Below, in pieces: positions 12,590 to 24,854 of a stretch of 64,000 bases of DNA (position 1 is its first letter; each line of letters starts with the position of its first letter). Below the pieces are notes generated by a model. It saw only the letters and a list, made by a program, of their open reading frames with translations. It had not been told where the DNA came from and did not search any database. This DNA is from Anaeramoeba flamelloides (Eukaryota > Metamonada > Anaeramoebidae): NCBI GenBank assembly GCA_027625915.1, contig JANTQA010000023.1:23436001-23500000 (forward strand), written 5' to 3'. The translations under genes and the position numbers were made by a program.

Positions 12590-12765
12590 TGATACTTTGG
12601 ATGAAATTTAAGGCACAAAAAAATTCCCAAATTAAAGCACATTTTTTGCCTTTTTTTACACAAATTATTAAAAGTTAAACCAAAATGATAATTATATATT
12701 TAAATGGAATTTTTAATATCTTGAATGCTCTATAAAGTTGTGCCTTAAAAGTGGATCTGGATATT
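12590..12765. mobile_element. Diverged short inverted-repeat element
   Basis: Inward-facing AATTTAAGGCACAA (left, near 12610) and TTGTGCCTTAAAAGTG (right, near 12740) resemble the arms of the clean element at 47303-47500, including AATTCCCAAATTAAAGCACA. It is probably an older member of that MITE-like family. Edges are uncertain. Confidence 0.45.
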
Positions 12766-13242
12766 TTTTTTTAAAAAAAATATTCTCCTGGGTTAAGGGT
12801 TTAATTCATAAAGTAGAAGAATTAAATTGAGAAAAACTTTAACTAATTTAATTTCAAACCTTAGATATATTTCAAAAAATCTTCATAAAAAAATAAAATA
12901 AAAAAAAAAATAATAACAAAAATTTTAACAATTTTTTACCCAGAAAACTCTTACAACTAAATTTCAAAAATAAATCGGCAATATAACAAGGACAATACTA
13001 TTTTTTTTAAACTGTAAATATACATTTTTTATATTTTTTCCTTTCTATTTGAAATTGTATGAAGATGAGACCTGCTTAGAATAATGAATTTTGACTGATC
13101 AAAAAGTAAACAATAATCGTCAATTTTCATCTCACAAAATATCCTATAAAATATAGATCTGAAACTTTCAGATGTTTTATGAAAACAATAACGTAATAGA
13201 AAACTAAATTGATTATTATCAAGAACCATTTTACGATTAACA

Positions 13243-14118
13243 GTTGCTGAAAAAAATTGGGATAGAGAAAAAAAGTTGGATGATAATTTTGTCAAAAATT
13301 AAAAATTTAATTGTGGAAACTTAGTATAACAGATTACAACCAAGAGAATTTTTTGAAGATAATAATATTCCTAATGGTGATTAAACCCTTTTAACTGGTA
13401 TATTATCTAAATTAGTTTTCGCTGTGATTTCAATTTGATCAAGATAGTCCCAGAAAAAGAATGTTTAAAAATCAACTTTTCAATTTTTGAACTAAATCTT
13501 CACAGAAATGATAAATTATCACCATCTTTTATCTTTGCCATTTTAAATGTTATTTTAAAAATAAGGATTTCTTGGGATATTTCTTTGAATTAATATCGAT
13601 TCCTTTGAGCCTTGAATCTTTAATCCATATATTCGATGCTATTTTTATAATAATAAAGTTTTTAGTAAGATTTACACTGAAAAATCAAAAAATCAGAAAT
13701 TGATAATTTTTACAATTGCTATTGTCGATAATAAAAATCGTTTTTTTCTCAAGTGTTCACAAAATAACACAGATTAAATATTAAGAGTTATCTCTGAAAG
13801 TCGTAATTTACCAGATATGAATTGTTCAAAAAATGTACTTTTTACTCATTTTTACCACTTTTTACAATCAAAAATAAAGAATTTGATTATTAAGACATTC
13901 TATTGTAAGGATGTTGATGTAATTGAAATGAATAAAATCTAAGTTGGATAATATTCTTCCTAAAAAGTGTTTAATTTACCATTTCGATTCTTTTTATCTT
14001 CAAAAATATTCTGGTGGTTTTGATCTGTTATACTCATGTTCGGCAATTAAATTTTTAAATTTTAAAAAAATATCATCCAACTTTTTTTCCCTATCCCAAT
14101 TTTTTCAGCATCAGTAAT
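13243..14118. mobile_element. Element with ~130-base terminal inverted repeats
   Basis: The left arm from about 13243 (TGCTGAAAAAAATTGGGATA, then AAAAAAAGTTGGATGATA, later AGTATAACAGAT and TTTTTGAAGATAA) is repeated as its reverse complement at about 13975-14118, with scattered mismatches. The interior of roughly 600 bases has no gene; the 88-codon minus-strand frame at 13295-13029 overlaps the left arm and is probably fortuitous. Long arms and an empty interior suggest a non-autonomous foldback-type DNA element. Confidence 0.6.
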
Positions 14119-14284
14119 AAAAAATTTTGGATATTGTTATAGTTTTATTAGGATGTAGACTAATAAAGATATTTTACATAAAAATTTTCCCTCTTGTTTA
14201 AAAATAGCCTTATTTATTATAACAAAACAAAAAAGAGTAAAAATAGATTTTTTGTAACATTTATTTTTCTCATCGTTTGGGAAA

Positions 14285-14720
14285 AAAAGTGAAAGAGGGG
14301 AAAAAAGTTAAATACAATTTTAATTGGGAACATTACTAGAAAATGAAAATTTAGATCGTTTAATAGAAAAAACAAATAAACTTGAAATAATAATAAAACA
14401 TTATATTATTTTCAATTGAATAAATAAACTCAATTTACTTTTCTTTTTTTAACAAAATTTTTGGTGTGGTTTTGGAGATCTCAAAAAATATAAAATGTTT
14501 TGAACAATTTTTTTAATTAGATTGATCAAAAAAAAAAAAAAAACTCTATACCAAAAGATAGTATTATTAGAAATGTTATTGTGTTGAAACCTCCATTTTA
14601 TCTTTATTTAGTTTTTTTTTCTTTTGATAATTGATCTTATATTTCATTTCTTTTTCTATAAGGTTCACAAAATAAAGTAGTGTTTAACTTTTTTTCCAGA
14701 TTGGTGAGTAAAAAATTGGA
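14285..14720 (-). mobile_element. 440-base TIR family, copy 1
   Basis: Begins with AAAAAAAGTGAAAGAGGGGA and TTTTAATTGGGAACA. The interior contains GGTTTTGGAGATCTCAAAAA and GTTATTGTGTTGAAACCTCC. Related copies lie at 27575-28015 and 42540-42930. No ORF. Copies differ in orientation; this one runs like the 42.5 kb copy. Confidence 0.5.
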
Positions 14721-15153
14721 ATATTGGAAAATGAAGCAATTATTAGAAAAAAATTTTTTTAATTGATCATTGTTATTAATTGTTTGGTCTAAAATCCCAT
14801 CATATTTCAAAACCAAAAACTAAAGTTCTTGAAAATATACTACGAAAAATCTAATCGTTTTTCGAACGCTGAAACTCTTTAAAAGAATTGGAAAGTGTCA
14901 GTAAGTCTGTTTCAAGTCCTGAGATTTTTAAGAGTTATCCCTTAGAAAAGAAAAAAAAAATAAAAAACCCTCGAAAAAAATCAAAAAACAAAACTTGAGG
15001 AATTAAATTAAGTACATTCTTTGAAAAAAAAGAGACTCAATTACATTTAAAATTTATTTTAAAACAAAATCTAGGTTTAAAAAAAACAATTGTAATTTAG
15101 TTTTTTTGTATTTTTTTTGATTTTTAAAAATTCAAAGTATTGGAATACATCTA

Positions 15154-15613
15154 TTAGATATTAGTAATCATTACTTTTTTAAATTTTTTATTATTCAAAA
15201 TGTAATTTGAAGAAACAGACGCAAAAGGATAAGTTGTTGGACAAGCATAATTTAAAGAATTTTTGGGGGTTTTAATTCTCATTTCCCCATTTTTCCCAAT
15301 GTGATTCTCCAATTCTACTACAATTTTTTTACATTTGGTAAAGCCATTCTGGGTTGTTTCCATATCTTTGGAGTACCCAATTTCAGAAAATTGCCTCTTA
15401 AGCCTTTTTTGAGGGACTTCTTCAAAGAAAGCACTGTTGTGAAAATTAATCAAGGATGATCCAAGTAAACATAAACCTTGAATTGCAATTTTTTCAACGC
15501 TTGATTTTGTTTTAATTCTTTTTTTTGTTTGTTGGTATTTCTTTGTGTTTCTTCTTTCCCGATTACCAAATTTTGAATTTTCAAATTGATTGAGATCATT
15601 TGCTTCAAATAGA
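15154..15613 (-). CDS. Terminal coding exon of an unrecognised gene
   Basis: After an AAAAG acceptor at 15615-15614 the minus strand is open in one frame for 152 codons to a TAA at 15154, entered in phase 2. It starts LFEANDLNQFENSKFGN and includes a basic stretch (KKYQQTKKRIKTKSSVEK), a hydrophobic GLCLLGSSLINFHN and KRQFSEIGYSKDM. Codon use and residue variety look like real protein, unlike the homopolymeric frames around it. No Met lies early, so it must be the last exon of a gene whose upstream exons, at coordinates above 15613, I could not identify. I recognise no family. An overlapping frame (15677-15450) looks like a coiled coil but ends in frame-shifted sequence and is taken as a shadow. 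Confidence 0.5.
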
Positions 15614-15699
15614 CTTTTAGGTTTTGAAATAAATAATTAAAAAAAAGAAAAAATTTGATCAAATTAATCGTTGACAAAACTTCACAACTTCAAAGTGAG

Positions 15700-17100
15700 A
15701 AAGTTAAATTTCATTTTATGAAAACTTCCATAAAAAAAGTCAAAGAATGAATAGGTTTTACATGTTGGTGTATTGTATTTGGATATTAGACATGTTGTAT
15801 AATCAATAAAAAGTGATATTGCTATTATAATTATCCAAAAACTTTTTGAAAAAAAAAATGATTTTGAAAAAATATGAGTAGAATTGTTCGAAAAATATTT
15901 TTTATTATTTTTTAAAAGCTCTTAAAAACGAAGTTGATCATTTTTTGTTCTCTGAACTCAAAAGGAGAATTGAAAAAGAGTAAAAATAAAAACATTTCTA
16001 TTAAAATTTCAAATAAAAAAATTAATAAATTTTTTTTTCAATATCAATATAAACCCCATAAATAATTTGAGTAACAATTCTCTCACATTTTTTGATTTTT
16101 TTAATTCATAAAGATTTATTTTTTTTATTTTTTGAATTTTTCCAATAAATTTCATCAAAATACTTTTAAAATTAAAAGTTAAGAATGCTATTTTCTATTC
16201 AATCGATCTTTTTGACAGAAAAATACTGTTTTTCGAAAAAAACACAAATTTAATTTAATTTATTTAATAATTTTTGTTCTTGGATCTTAAAAATATCTTG
16301 ATCAAATAAAGTGATCATTAAAGTGATTAAACAATCTAAATTATTATTCAACAAGTTTTTTTTTCAGTTTACTCAAGAATTACTTCAGATTTTGAATTAC
16401 AAAATTAGGAGGTTAGAAAAATTCTTGATCATTAATTATGAATATAACTTTTCGTTGAATCGTTTTGTAAGTTTTTGCTGTTTAGAAAATCAGGGCAAAT
16501 AGTAAGTTTGATAGAAAAATAAAATTATCAAAATTTTCTTGAATAAATCTAAAAAATATTTTCAGATCGAGGCAAACTTTAGACTATCCAAAATTTTCAA
16601 TCTTATTTGTCATCTATATTTCAGTTTTTAGTTTGTGAATTTGGGTATTTCTTTTTAATCTTGGGTTTTTTTATTATATATTTTTTTTCTGGGAAGGTTT
16701 TGTTCCTTTTATTTTTCAAATTACAGAAAACATTTAGATTTAGAATAAAACTAATTTTAAGATTTTGTTTAATGAATTTAAAATATTTAGATTTTATGTA
16801 GTCTTCTTGAGAAAATATATTTTGATTTCCAAATCGATGAATCAGACCAATCTTTAATAGCCCAATGTATATAGGTAAAGTTTATATAAGATGAAAAAAA
16901 TAATAAAAATCTGTGCATAATGGATACTTGGTACACTAGTTTCATCTATACTCAAAGTGTGTTCTAATTACTTGTTAATTAAATCAGTTCCCTTACTTTC
17001 ATAGAATTCTAAAAAATCTATTATAAATATTATTGCAAAATAAAATAATAACATATTTTTACTATTGATCTCAAAAGAAATATTCCTTATAATATTTTTT
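15700..17100. other. No gene supported
   Basis: A/T-rich DNA with two short plus-strand frames (16311-16502 and 16607-16801). Both are dominated by Phe, Leu, Ile and Lys from T/A runs and show no recognisable motif. Nothing else could be supported. Confidence 0.4.
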
Positions 17101-17119
17101 CACAGCAACTTTTTACAAA

Positions 17120-17240
17120 CCTAAAGATAGAAAACAAAATTAATAGTATCCCAGTATTTAAAATTTTTTATTTAGAACCCCCGAAAGTAACTATTTTTTC
17201 AATTTTTCAATTCTAAGATTTTTCCAATTACCAAATATAT
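17120..17240 (+). repeat. AGTAACTATTTTTT dispersed repeat, copy 2
   Basis: Matches 9490-9610 and 20300-20410 (ATCCCAGTATTTAAAA, then CCGAAAGTAACTATTTTTTC). It is followed at 17238-17265 by ATATCCCTTAGCACCC, which resembles the terminal sequence of the 1.2 kb element beside it. Confidence 0.45.
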
Positions 17241-17477
17241 ATCCCTTAGCACCCAAATAACCTAAAAACATTTCAAACAAAAATTTGAATTTGAAATGTT
17301 ATCAAAGGATTATAAGATATAGAATTAATAAAAAATTATCTTAGAAAGAAAATTTTATAATTAAAAATTCTATAGTTACTTAAAATAAAAAAATAACTTG
17401 AAAAAAAATTTTCAAGATTGGGAATTTTTTTTTAGTTATTGTGATTTTATTATTTTTCCAAATTTTGTCAAAATAAA

Positions 17478-18730
17478 ATTTTTTTTTTTTTTTTGAAAAG
17501 TTTGTCTAGACATCAAAAATCTCTTAGTTTTAACATTTAAAACACATCATACTTTACTGGAAATTTTTTGGGGTCCCTTTGCACCCCAAAATTGCCTAAA
17601 ATGCTTTATTAAATAATTTATTCATTATAAAAGTTATTATAACATAATATAGAAAATTTGTTTTGTCTACTGATTATGATTCAATATCAATATCTAATTT
17701 AGATTCTAAATAATTTAAAAATAAAAAAAAAATTTAAATTAAATTAGAAAAAAAAATCAAATTTTTTTTCATTGCAAAATTTTACAATTTTTTCAACAAG
17801 ATTTTTTTTCAATTTTAAATGATTTGGTCAATAGTTCGAGTCAGATTAATAATTGATTTTTTTTTTAATTTTTACAATTTTTTAATTTTTGACTTTTTAA
17901 AATCTAGACATAAAATAAACAATATTATTGAATTAAAGACCATATATCTGATCTTATTTAACAAGATCTGGATTAATTTATTAAGGAAAAATCCAAATAT
18001 CTCAAAGATATTATTCAAAATTTTACCTATAACAAAATGCATTAAAAAATTTGGTTTCGGAGATTATTTTATTATATTGAAATAATATTTAAGAGTTATT
18101 TTTTATTTGATTTTAAATTTAGGTATAAATATTTCATCGATTATAAAGTAATTTATATTTGTTTTATTCCAATTTAATAAATTGAAATTATTTTACAATT
18201 TTTTTTTTTTTTGATTTTTAATTATTATCTATTGCTTAAATAAAAGTTTTAGAAAATTAATCATATTAAAAATTTAATTTTGGCCTAAAGAAATAAATTT
18301 CATTTGTCTCTTAATAGGATATTTATTGAAATTTTTTCTAAAAAAAAAATTATTTTTCAAAGTAATTTATTTTTTTATTTATTTTTTTTATCATAAAATT
18401 ATCAAAATTGTTTGGTGGTTATTATTAATAAATCAATGTGTTGAGTTTTGAATTACTTTTAATGTAATAAAATTTCTGATTTAAAAAAATAAAATAAAAA
18501 TAAAAATCTTTTAAAAAAATGTTGCAATGAATAATTATTATTTTTTTTTCAATTTCAAAAAAACAATCAATAACTTAACTACTTTATCTTTGAACTATTT
18601 TGATGTTTTATATTAATTCAAATATGGATTAAAGACAAATAAGAAAATTAATATTTTAGTAGATCAATATCATTTTAAATCTAATTTAAAAAACTTGATG
18701 AAATTTAGGCAAATCCGGGGTGCTAAGGGA
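17478..18730 (+). mobile_element. 1.2 kb repeat element, copy 1
   Basis: Shares its length with 46318-47780: TTTTTTGAAAAGTTTGTCTA at the left, AAATAATTTATTCATTA, ATTCAATATCAATAT, AAATCTAGACATAAAATAAA and more. Inside the shared block, CCCTTTGCACCCCAAAATTG (about 17575) faces CAAATCCGGGGTGCTAAGGG (ending 18730), so it has terminal inverted repeats of about 25 bases. A third loose terminus occurs at 17238. The plus frame at 17819-18085 lies inside and shows no motif. Probably a non-autonomous DNA element; the other copy carries a 198-base insertion. Confidence 0.65.
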
Positions 18731-18741
18731 TATATATACAT

Positions 18742-18790
<49 letters not shown>
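18731..18790. repeat. TA/CA microsatellite
   Basis: A run of TA dinucleotides with a short CACACACA interruption near 18741-18751, directly abutting the right end of the 1.2 kb element. Confidence 0.9.
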
Positions 18791-18791
<1 letters not shown>

Positions 18792-20990
18792 CCATACTAA
18801 TTATGTTACAAAGCGAGTAAACTTTTTAAACCTTTTTGAGTTTTCTATTTTAAAAAGCTTAAAATTTTTCATTTTGTTTTTTCTAATGTTTTTTATTTTG
18901 TTAAAACTAGTAGTCAGCATTTAAAAACTGATATAGAGGTTGGAGTCTGAAGGAAGCCATTTTTTTTAAAATTCCTCACTATGTTCAAATAGAAAACTTT
19001 CGAAAAGTTATAATTCTGGCTATCTTAAAAAAATAGTACTTGTTTTTTGAAAAGGACTGAAAAATTTGATTTTCACTGAAGTTCGTAGCATTTATAATAT
19101 AGTAACAAAATGTAATTAAAATTTGATAAAATAAACTATTTATTAAATGAGTGTTATTTTTTAAAAATAAAATGAAATCTTGTTCAAGATCTTAAAAAAA
19201 TTTTTTATTTGTTTTTTGGCTTATCAAATATATAAGTTAACCTCATTTAAAAAGTTTATTAATGTAGAATCTCTTTTTTGAAATCCAAAAAGTCACATAT
19301 TTCCAATATAAAATGAGAGAAAAAAAAAAACAATTATTTTTATTAAAAATCAAGTTAATTCTTAAAAATGTGAAAATATATTTTTTGTTTTATATTGGAA
19401 AGTCTTGATTCTGAAAGAAATTTTTTTATTTTGCCATTATTATTTAATTATTAATCTTTCAATAGAAATATCTGACCAATAAAACTATTTGAGGTATTGG
19501 TAATTAAATAATCCAACATTTGATTGTATTTGTAACAAAAGTTTATCAATTAAATTCAGATCTATTGAGTAAAATTTTTTTATTCTTTAAAATTTGTAAA
19601 AAGTCATTTGTTTTCTTTGTTTCAAAAAAGTGCAAAAAAATTTTTAATTTTCAATTTAGAAAAATATTTTTTTCAACAAATTTAATGGTCTTATTCAGAA
19701 GAAACCTTATAACAATTTTAATTATTTTTGGTCAAAAAAAAATTGATTTTGTATTTTGAGAATACCAAAATTCCTAATAATCAAAAGAAAATTTTATTTT
19801 GAAAAAACAAATTTCATCTTAGAACAAAAACAAAATTTCTCAGTAAAATTTTCAAATAACCTAAAAAATATTAATACTTATTACTACCTTTCTTAAATAA
19901 ATATAATTATTTTTCAATCGGTTCAAAAAATCAATTTTTTGGTTAACTAAAAGATTTTTCTCCAAAAAGAAAAAAAAATATTTATATTAATATTCCTGGT
20001 AACCAAGACTTGGTATTGTGTAATAATGATGAAATGAGGATAAACAGGTTAAAACTTTTTATAATGGAAGAAATAAAATGAATTTATAGGTTTTCTCTTT
20101 ATCATAAACAATTGAAAATAAAAATTTGATCTCGAGGAAAAAATTTTTCTTTTAGAGGTTTCTTACTCGATCAGAATTTTTTGACACTTGGCATATAGAA
20201 AATTAGTAAGTCTTGTATTTCACCAATAAAATACATTAAAATTTTAACCCTTGTCGTATTTGAGTACTGATTCTTTAATTATGAAAATTGTATTATCGTT
20301 AAAAAATTAACTTCAAAATTAGTAATACAGGATTTTAATAATTCATATTTAGAACTTCCAAAAGTAACTATTTTTTTACTTTTTTAATTTCAAAATTAAC
20401 TCAATTATCACAAACATAAAAACAAAAAGAATGATTAGTTTTGTTTCCTTTTTATAAAGTTAATTGTTAAATCAATATATTTCCAAGATTTCAGAAATAA
20501 TTTACCAAAATAATCATCCACTAATTATTTAATTTTCGATTAAATCAAAAGAATTTTTTTTAGCAACTAATCTACCTTTCATAAACAAATTTAAGAAATA
20601 CATTTTGTAACTTTGAAGTCCGATATTGATAATTCAATATTTAAAATTTGTTTCAAAACGCAGATTTTTTTCTAAAATTCTTGAATTTTTGACTAATACC
20701 AGGTATCAATTTTTAATTGACTGAGATCAACAAATTGTATTATATTTTTCGAAATCGGAATTTTTCGAGATCTTTAAACCAAAGAGCATTGATATAATTT
20801 ACGTGTAATCGTAATATAGTTTAATTTTAGACTTCTCGATGCTGTAGACGTTAATTTTGTAAAATTAAAATAAATAAATATCAAAGTATGAAATAATAAG
20901 AATGGATTAAGGGAGGATTTTCAAAAAGGAGAAAAAACAACTGTAAAAAAAAAAAACAAATGAAATTATATTTTTATCAAAATGGGATTT
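18791..20990. other. No gene supported
   Basis: A/T-rich. It contains a third AGTAACTATTTTTT repeat copy at about 20300-20410 and a plus-strand Phe/Lys-rich frame at 19520-19759 that looks like chance. No RNA gene was seen. The right end carries the 3' flank of the minus-strand gene that ends at 20991. Confidence 0.4.
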
Positions 20991-23900
20991 TTATTTTTGG
21001 GAAGATTTACTAATAATCTTCTTCTTCTTCTTCTTCTTCTTCTTCTTTTCCACCTTATCGATATTTCTTGTATTTTGGATCTCATTATTATTATTACTTA
21101 ATTTCATATTGATCCATTGATGATAAAAATGACTTATTATTCCTGTATATAGTTCCTTTTCTTTTGTTTTTGAGCAAACAAAAAACAGACTAATATCATG
21201 TTTTTGCGCCAAATGGCCTTTCTGGTACAGCTTTGTGGTTATTTGAAAAATCTTATTATCTGCAATATTGGTAATTAAATTAAAGGAAAAATTGTATAAA
21301 ATTTGTTGGAAAATTTTTTTTTCATTATAAAGATCCAATTGTTGTCTTTTGACGTGAACAAAGCCAGGTGTAAAGGGGATCTTTTTTTTGATTAGAAAGA
21401 AGACAGGAAGTATTACCAATGGCTTTTTTTCTAAATAATTGTACCAATTTTCTAAAGAAAAATTATGTGTGTTTTTCTTTTTCCATACCCTATATGATTT
21501 AAAGGTTATTAGTGCCTGTTTCAATTCCTTTTTGGGGGTTGATAATTGTGGTAAAATTCTGGTATTAATGTGGTTAATATTTAATTCGTCAATTGGCTCA
21601 TTTAAACCAATTTTTTTGTGCTTGCCTTTTGATTCGTTGAAAATTAAAAATAATAGTATGATTATTCTTTTGTGGCAAATATCCTTTGTCCTTATCGAAA
21701 TCGAAAAAGTGACATTTTTGGTATTAAGAAAATACATTGATCTTAGATCAGTATTTTCAATGAAGATCTTTAAATGGTTTCCCCAATTCGATGAAAAGAT
21801 CGTTTTGTTTTTCGATTTTATTAATAATTGCTTTTTCTTTATTATAATTTGGCCCTTGTGGTAATTTTGGTTTGTTGGGGTTGCAATAAACACATTTTGA
21901 ACAAACACACCAATACCCAACCACATTTCTAAGTCTTTATTGATCTGTTTAAAATCGTTTTCAAACTGACTAATTTTTTTTTGGATTTTTCTTGAAGAAT
22001 TTGAAATATTAAATTTTTTTTGATCAAAATATGTATTTAGGAGAAAAAATTTTTCAATTAATATTTCGTTTTGTAAATTAATTAATTTTGTTAATTTGTC
22101 GCTGGTAAATGCAGTTTTTTCATACAATTTCGGTTCAATCAGATATATTCCTTTATTTTCAAAAGATAAAAAATTAATCTGCCTTTTATTATTTTTCCGT
22201 GAAAATCGTTTGATGCTTCCTCCTGAAGATAGATTTGAATTAGAATTATTTTTTAATTTCTTTTCATTGTCAGGGTTTATTAATGAAAAAAATTTGATTG
22301 ATTGGAAATTATTTGAAAAGATTTGCTTATTTGGCTTTTTATTTTTGAAATTTGGATTTTTTTGTGATAATTTACCCCTGCTATTGTTACGCTTGCTTTG
22401 GTTATTATCAGACATATTTTTGTTCGTTGTGTTGTTTTTATTCAGGTTTAATTCTTGGCCAAACTCGTTGTTATTTACTTGATTTTGAATTTCGTTATTT
22501 GTTGGTACTGATTCAATTGGATAATAATTCGTTGACGAATCTTCAAGCTTGAATTCATCAATGCCTTCATTATTTTGGATATTGTTATAATTGTGCCCTA
22601 ATAATTTTGGTATAATTTCTTGTTGTGCATTTTGATTTTGATAAAAATTGACTAAAAAATACCCTGGCTGTAATAATGATGCTATTCTTAAATCATCAAA
22701 AGATTTTTGTTTTTTGTTTTTGATGGATTTTGTGTCTTCATATAATTTTGTTTCAAAATAATTATTAAAATTTAATTTTTTTGCTTTGAGTTTTTTAATT
22801 TGTCTTGATCTAATCATTGAATGAACATTATTTTGATTAATTTCTTTAAAAAATGTGTGTACACCTAATTTTTTCTGAATTTCAATTAAGATTTCATCAC
22901 CATCATCATCATCATCTTCTTCTTCTTCCATTTTATCAATATTTTCCACTATTTTGATATCGATATTTTTTTTCTTATCTTCTTCTTTTTCAATTTTGGA
23001 TTCTTTTTGTTCTTCATTTTTAATTTCCAATTTATTTTTATTTTGAATAGTTATTATTCCTTCTTTTTCTTTTTTTTTTTCTTTTTCCTTTTCTTTTTCT
23101 TTTTCCTTTTCCTTTTCCCTTTCTTTTTCTTTTTCTTTTTCCTTTTTCTTTTCGTTTTCGTTTTTTTTTTTTTTTTCTTTCTCAATATAGTTTTTTTTTT
23201 CAAAATTTTTTTTTACTTTGTTTCTTTCATTTATTATTTCTTTTTTAATTTCATTTTTATGATTTTTTTCTGTTTCATTGTTTTCCTTATCCTCCCCCTT
23301 TTCAGATTTTCCGGAGTTTGGTTGGATTAGTGGTTGATTATTGTGTTTTAATTGTTCATTTTTATTTGAATGATAATAATAATTAGATAAATCAGATAAA
23401 TTGGAAGAATCAGAAGAATCAGAATCACCATTCAAAATATCAGACGTATCAGAATTTTCTTTTAAATCTTCTTTAAAATCATAAAGATCTTGGTTTGGTT
23501 TATTAGAGTTATTTTGATCTTTCAGTGTAGTTTTTTTTTGGTTTTTAACAAAGGTTTCAACTCTTTTTAAATAATCAAGCTCATTTTCACTTTCATTTTC
23601 ACTTTCTGTTGTTGAAAAACTATCACTTTCGCTCCCCTTTCCGTTATTTTTAATTGATTCAGGGTTTGGTTGTTCTTTTTTTTGTTGATCTTGTTCCCCT
23701 ATTTGCTTTTGTTGCTTTTCGAGATCTTGTATTTCTTGATTTTTTTTTGATAATGCATTTAATGAATCTTGTGGCTCGTTTGGGATTCCTTGTGTTTTTA
23801 ATTGAAACCTACCTTCCTCATTAAACCAAGAATCATTAACAACAACTGCTTGATCAACAAAAGATCCTCTAAATAACCGAATAAGTAATAAATCTTTGTT

Positions 23901-24308
23901 TCCATACAAATAAATATCTCTTATTTGTGCTTTTAAATCACGCCTTGTTCCTTGCATTCGGATTTGTTTGGCCACATCAATAATGTTTTGGACAAATATC
24001 TGATGTGATTTTGATTTACCACTAGAAATTAAGCCTTCACTTTCTTGGCTTTGTTCCCATAAATCTTTTTCATTTTTACCAAAATTTGATACAAGTATTG
24101 AAACGAAAAGTTTTTGGTTTTTTATTTTTTGAGTTTTTTCATCATTTACTCTAATAAACTTTATTTTTGGTGTCGGGCAGACCTCACATAAAAATAATAA
24201 TAAATATAAACAGCGATCTGAAATTAATTGACTTTTTTCAAGATCTAAATTGGGTAGTGTACTTTTTGCTAATTCAAAGGCATCTTCAAGAGTAAAGTTT
24301 GAGGACAT
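20991..24308 (-). CDS. Large low-complexity protein, unrecognised
   Basis: A single-exon frame of about 1105 residues. I take the ATG at 24308 (MSSNFTLEDAFELAKS) because the extra upstream codons begin at a TTG. Residues 1 to about 200 look folded (DLEKSQLISDRCLYLLLFLC, IRMQGTRRDLKAQIRDIYLY). About 200-480 are disordered: Asp/Ser/Asn-rich, then a long Lys/Glu repeat with KEKEKEKE units, then an acidic EEEEDDDDDGDE patch. A middle block (QKKLGVHTFFKEINQNNV) precedes another Asn-rich linker. The last ~330 residues look folded again (MWLGIGVFVQNVFIATPTNQ, SMYFLNTKNVTFSISIRTKD). It ends in a poly-Lys tail encoded by a CTT repeat. No transmembrane segment or signal peptide is evident. I do not recognise a family. 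The length of open frame in DNA this A/T-rich makes it a genuine gene. Confidence 0.85.
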   Translation of the reverse strand: MSSNFTLEDAFELAKSTLPNLDLEKSQLISDRCLYLLLFLCEVCPTPKIKFIRVNDEKTQKIKNQKLFVSILVSNFGKNEKDLWEQSQESEGLISSGKSKSHQIFVQNIIDVAKQIRMQGTRRDLKAQIRDIYLYGNKDLLLIRLFRGSFVDQAVVVNDSWFNEEGRFQLKTQGIPNEPQDSLNALSKKNQEIQDLEKQQKQIGEQDQQKKEQPNPESIKNNGKGSESDSFSTTESENESENELDYLKRVETFVKNQKKTTLKDQNNSNKPNQDLYDFKEDLKENSDTSDILNGDSDSSDSSNLSDLSNYYYHSNKNEQLKHNNQPLIQPNSGKSEKGEDKENNETEKNHKNEIKKEIINERNKVKKNFEKKNYIEKEKKKKNENEKKKEKEKEKEREKEKEKEKEKEKEKKKEKEGIITIQNKNKLEIKNEEQKESKIEKEEDKKKNIDIKIVENIDKMEEEEDDDDDGDEILIEIQKKLGVHTFFKEINQNNVHSMIRSRQIKKLKAKKLNFNNYFETKLYEDTKSIKNKKQKSFDDLRIASLLQPGYFLVNFYQNQNAQQEIIPKLLGHNYNNIQNNEGIDEFKLEDSSTNYYPIESVPTNNEIQNQVNNNEFGQELNLNKNNTTNKNMSDNNQSKRNNSRGKLSQKNPNFKNKKPNKQIFSNNFQSIKFFSLINPDNEKKLKNNSNSNLSSGGSIKRFSRKNNKRQINFLSFENKGIYLIEPKLYEKTAFTSDKLTKLINLQNEILIEKFFLLNTYFDQKKFNISNSSRKIQKKISQFENDFKQINKDLEMWLGIGVFVQNVFIATPTNQNYHKGQIIIKKKQLLIKSKNKTIFSSNWGNHLKIFIENTDLRSMYFLNTKNVTFSISIRTKDICHKRIIILLFLIFNESKGKHKKIGLNEPIDELNINHINTRILPQLSTPKKELKQALITFKSYRVWKKKNTHNFSLENWYNYLEKKPLVILPVFFLIKKKIPFTPGFVHVKRQQLDLYNEKKIFQQILYNFSFNLITNIADNKIFQITTKLYQKGHLAQKHDISLFFVCSKTKEKELYTGIISHFYHQWINMKLSNNNNEIQNTRNIDKVEKKKKKKKKKKIISKSSQK

Positions 24309-24854
24309 GGAATAATTTATACTCAAAGAATTTTCTATTATTTCAACAAAAAAAAACAATAAATAAAGAAAAAAAAAAATGAAACAGATTTTATTTTTTT
24401 TTAATTTTAAAGCTGGGTGTGTTTACAAAATTCATTCTTTTTTATACGTGGATTGTCGCATAAAAAGTAAAGATAAGAGTTTAAAGGAATATTCAATAAA
24501 TTTAGTTCTACAAATCATTCACCCATTAGTAATTATTTTGGAAATTACCTGGCGTGGATAATACGTCGTTACAGCATTAAGTAAACAAACGGTAAATCGT
24601 GATATACTTTCTAGATACTAAAATATATAATAAAAACTGAGCATTAGAAGGTTTTTTTTTTTTTTTCAGATTGGATTAAAATATATTGATCAAACAAATC
24701 CCTTAATAATAATTATGTGATTAAAATAATAATTAGAAGTTTGTGATTATTATTATTTTTTTTTTCATTAAATTTGTGATGACTAAATTCATCCTATTTG
24801 TCACTATGTTTTTGTTAATTTAAATATTAATTTAAATACTAATATATTTTCTCA

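Noticed and set aside
13029-13295. 88-codon minus frame
   Set aside because: Overlaps the left terminal inverted repeat of the element at 13243-14118 and has no motif.
15450-15677. Coiled-coil-like minus frame
   Set aside because: The alternative frame over the same bases is longer, continues to 15154 and has more protein-like content.
22096-23330. Plus-strand frames opposite the 1105-residue protein
   Set aside because: Shadows: their Phe-rich sequence is the complement of Lys/Glu codons.
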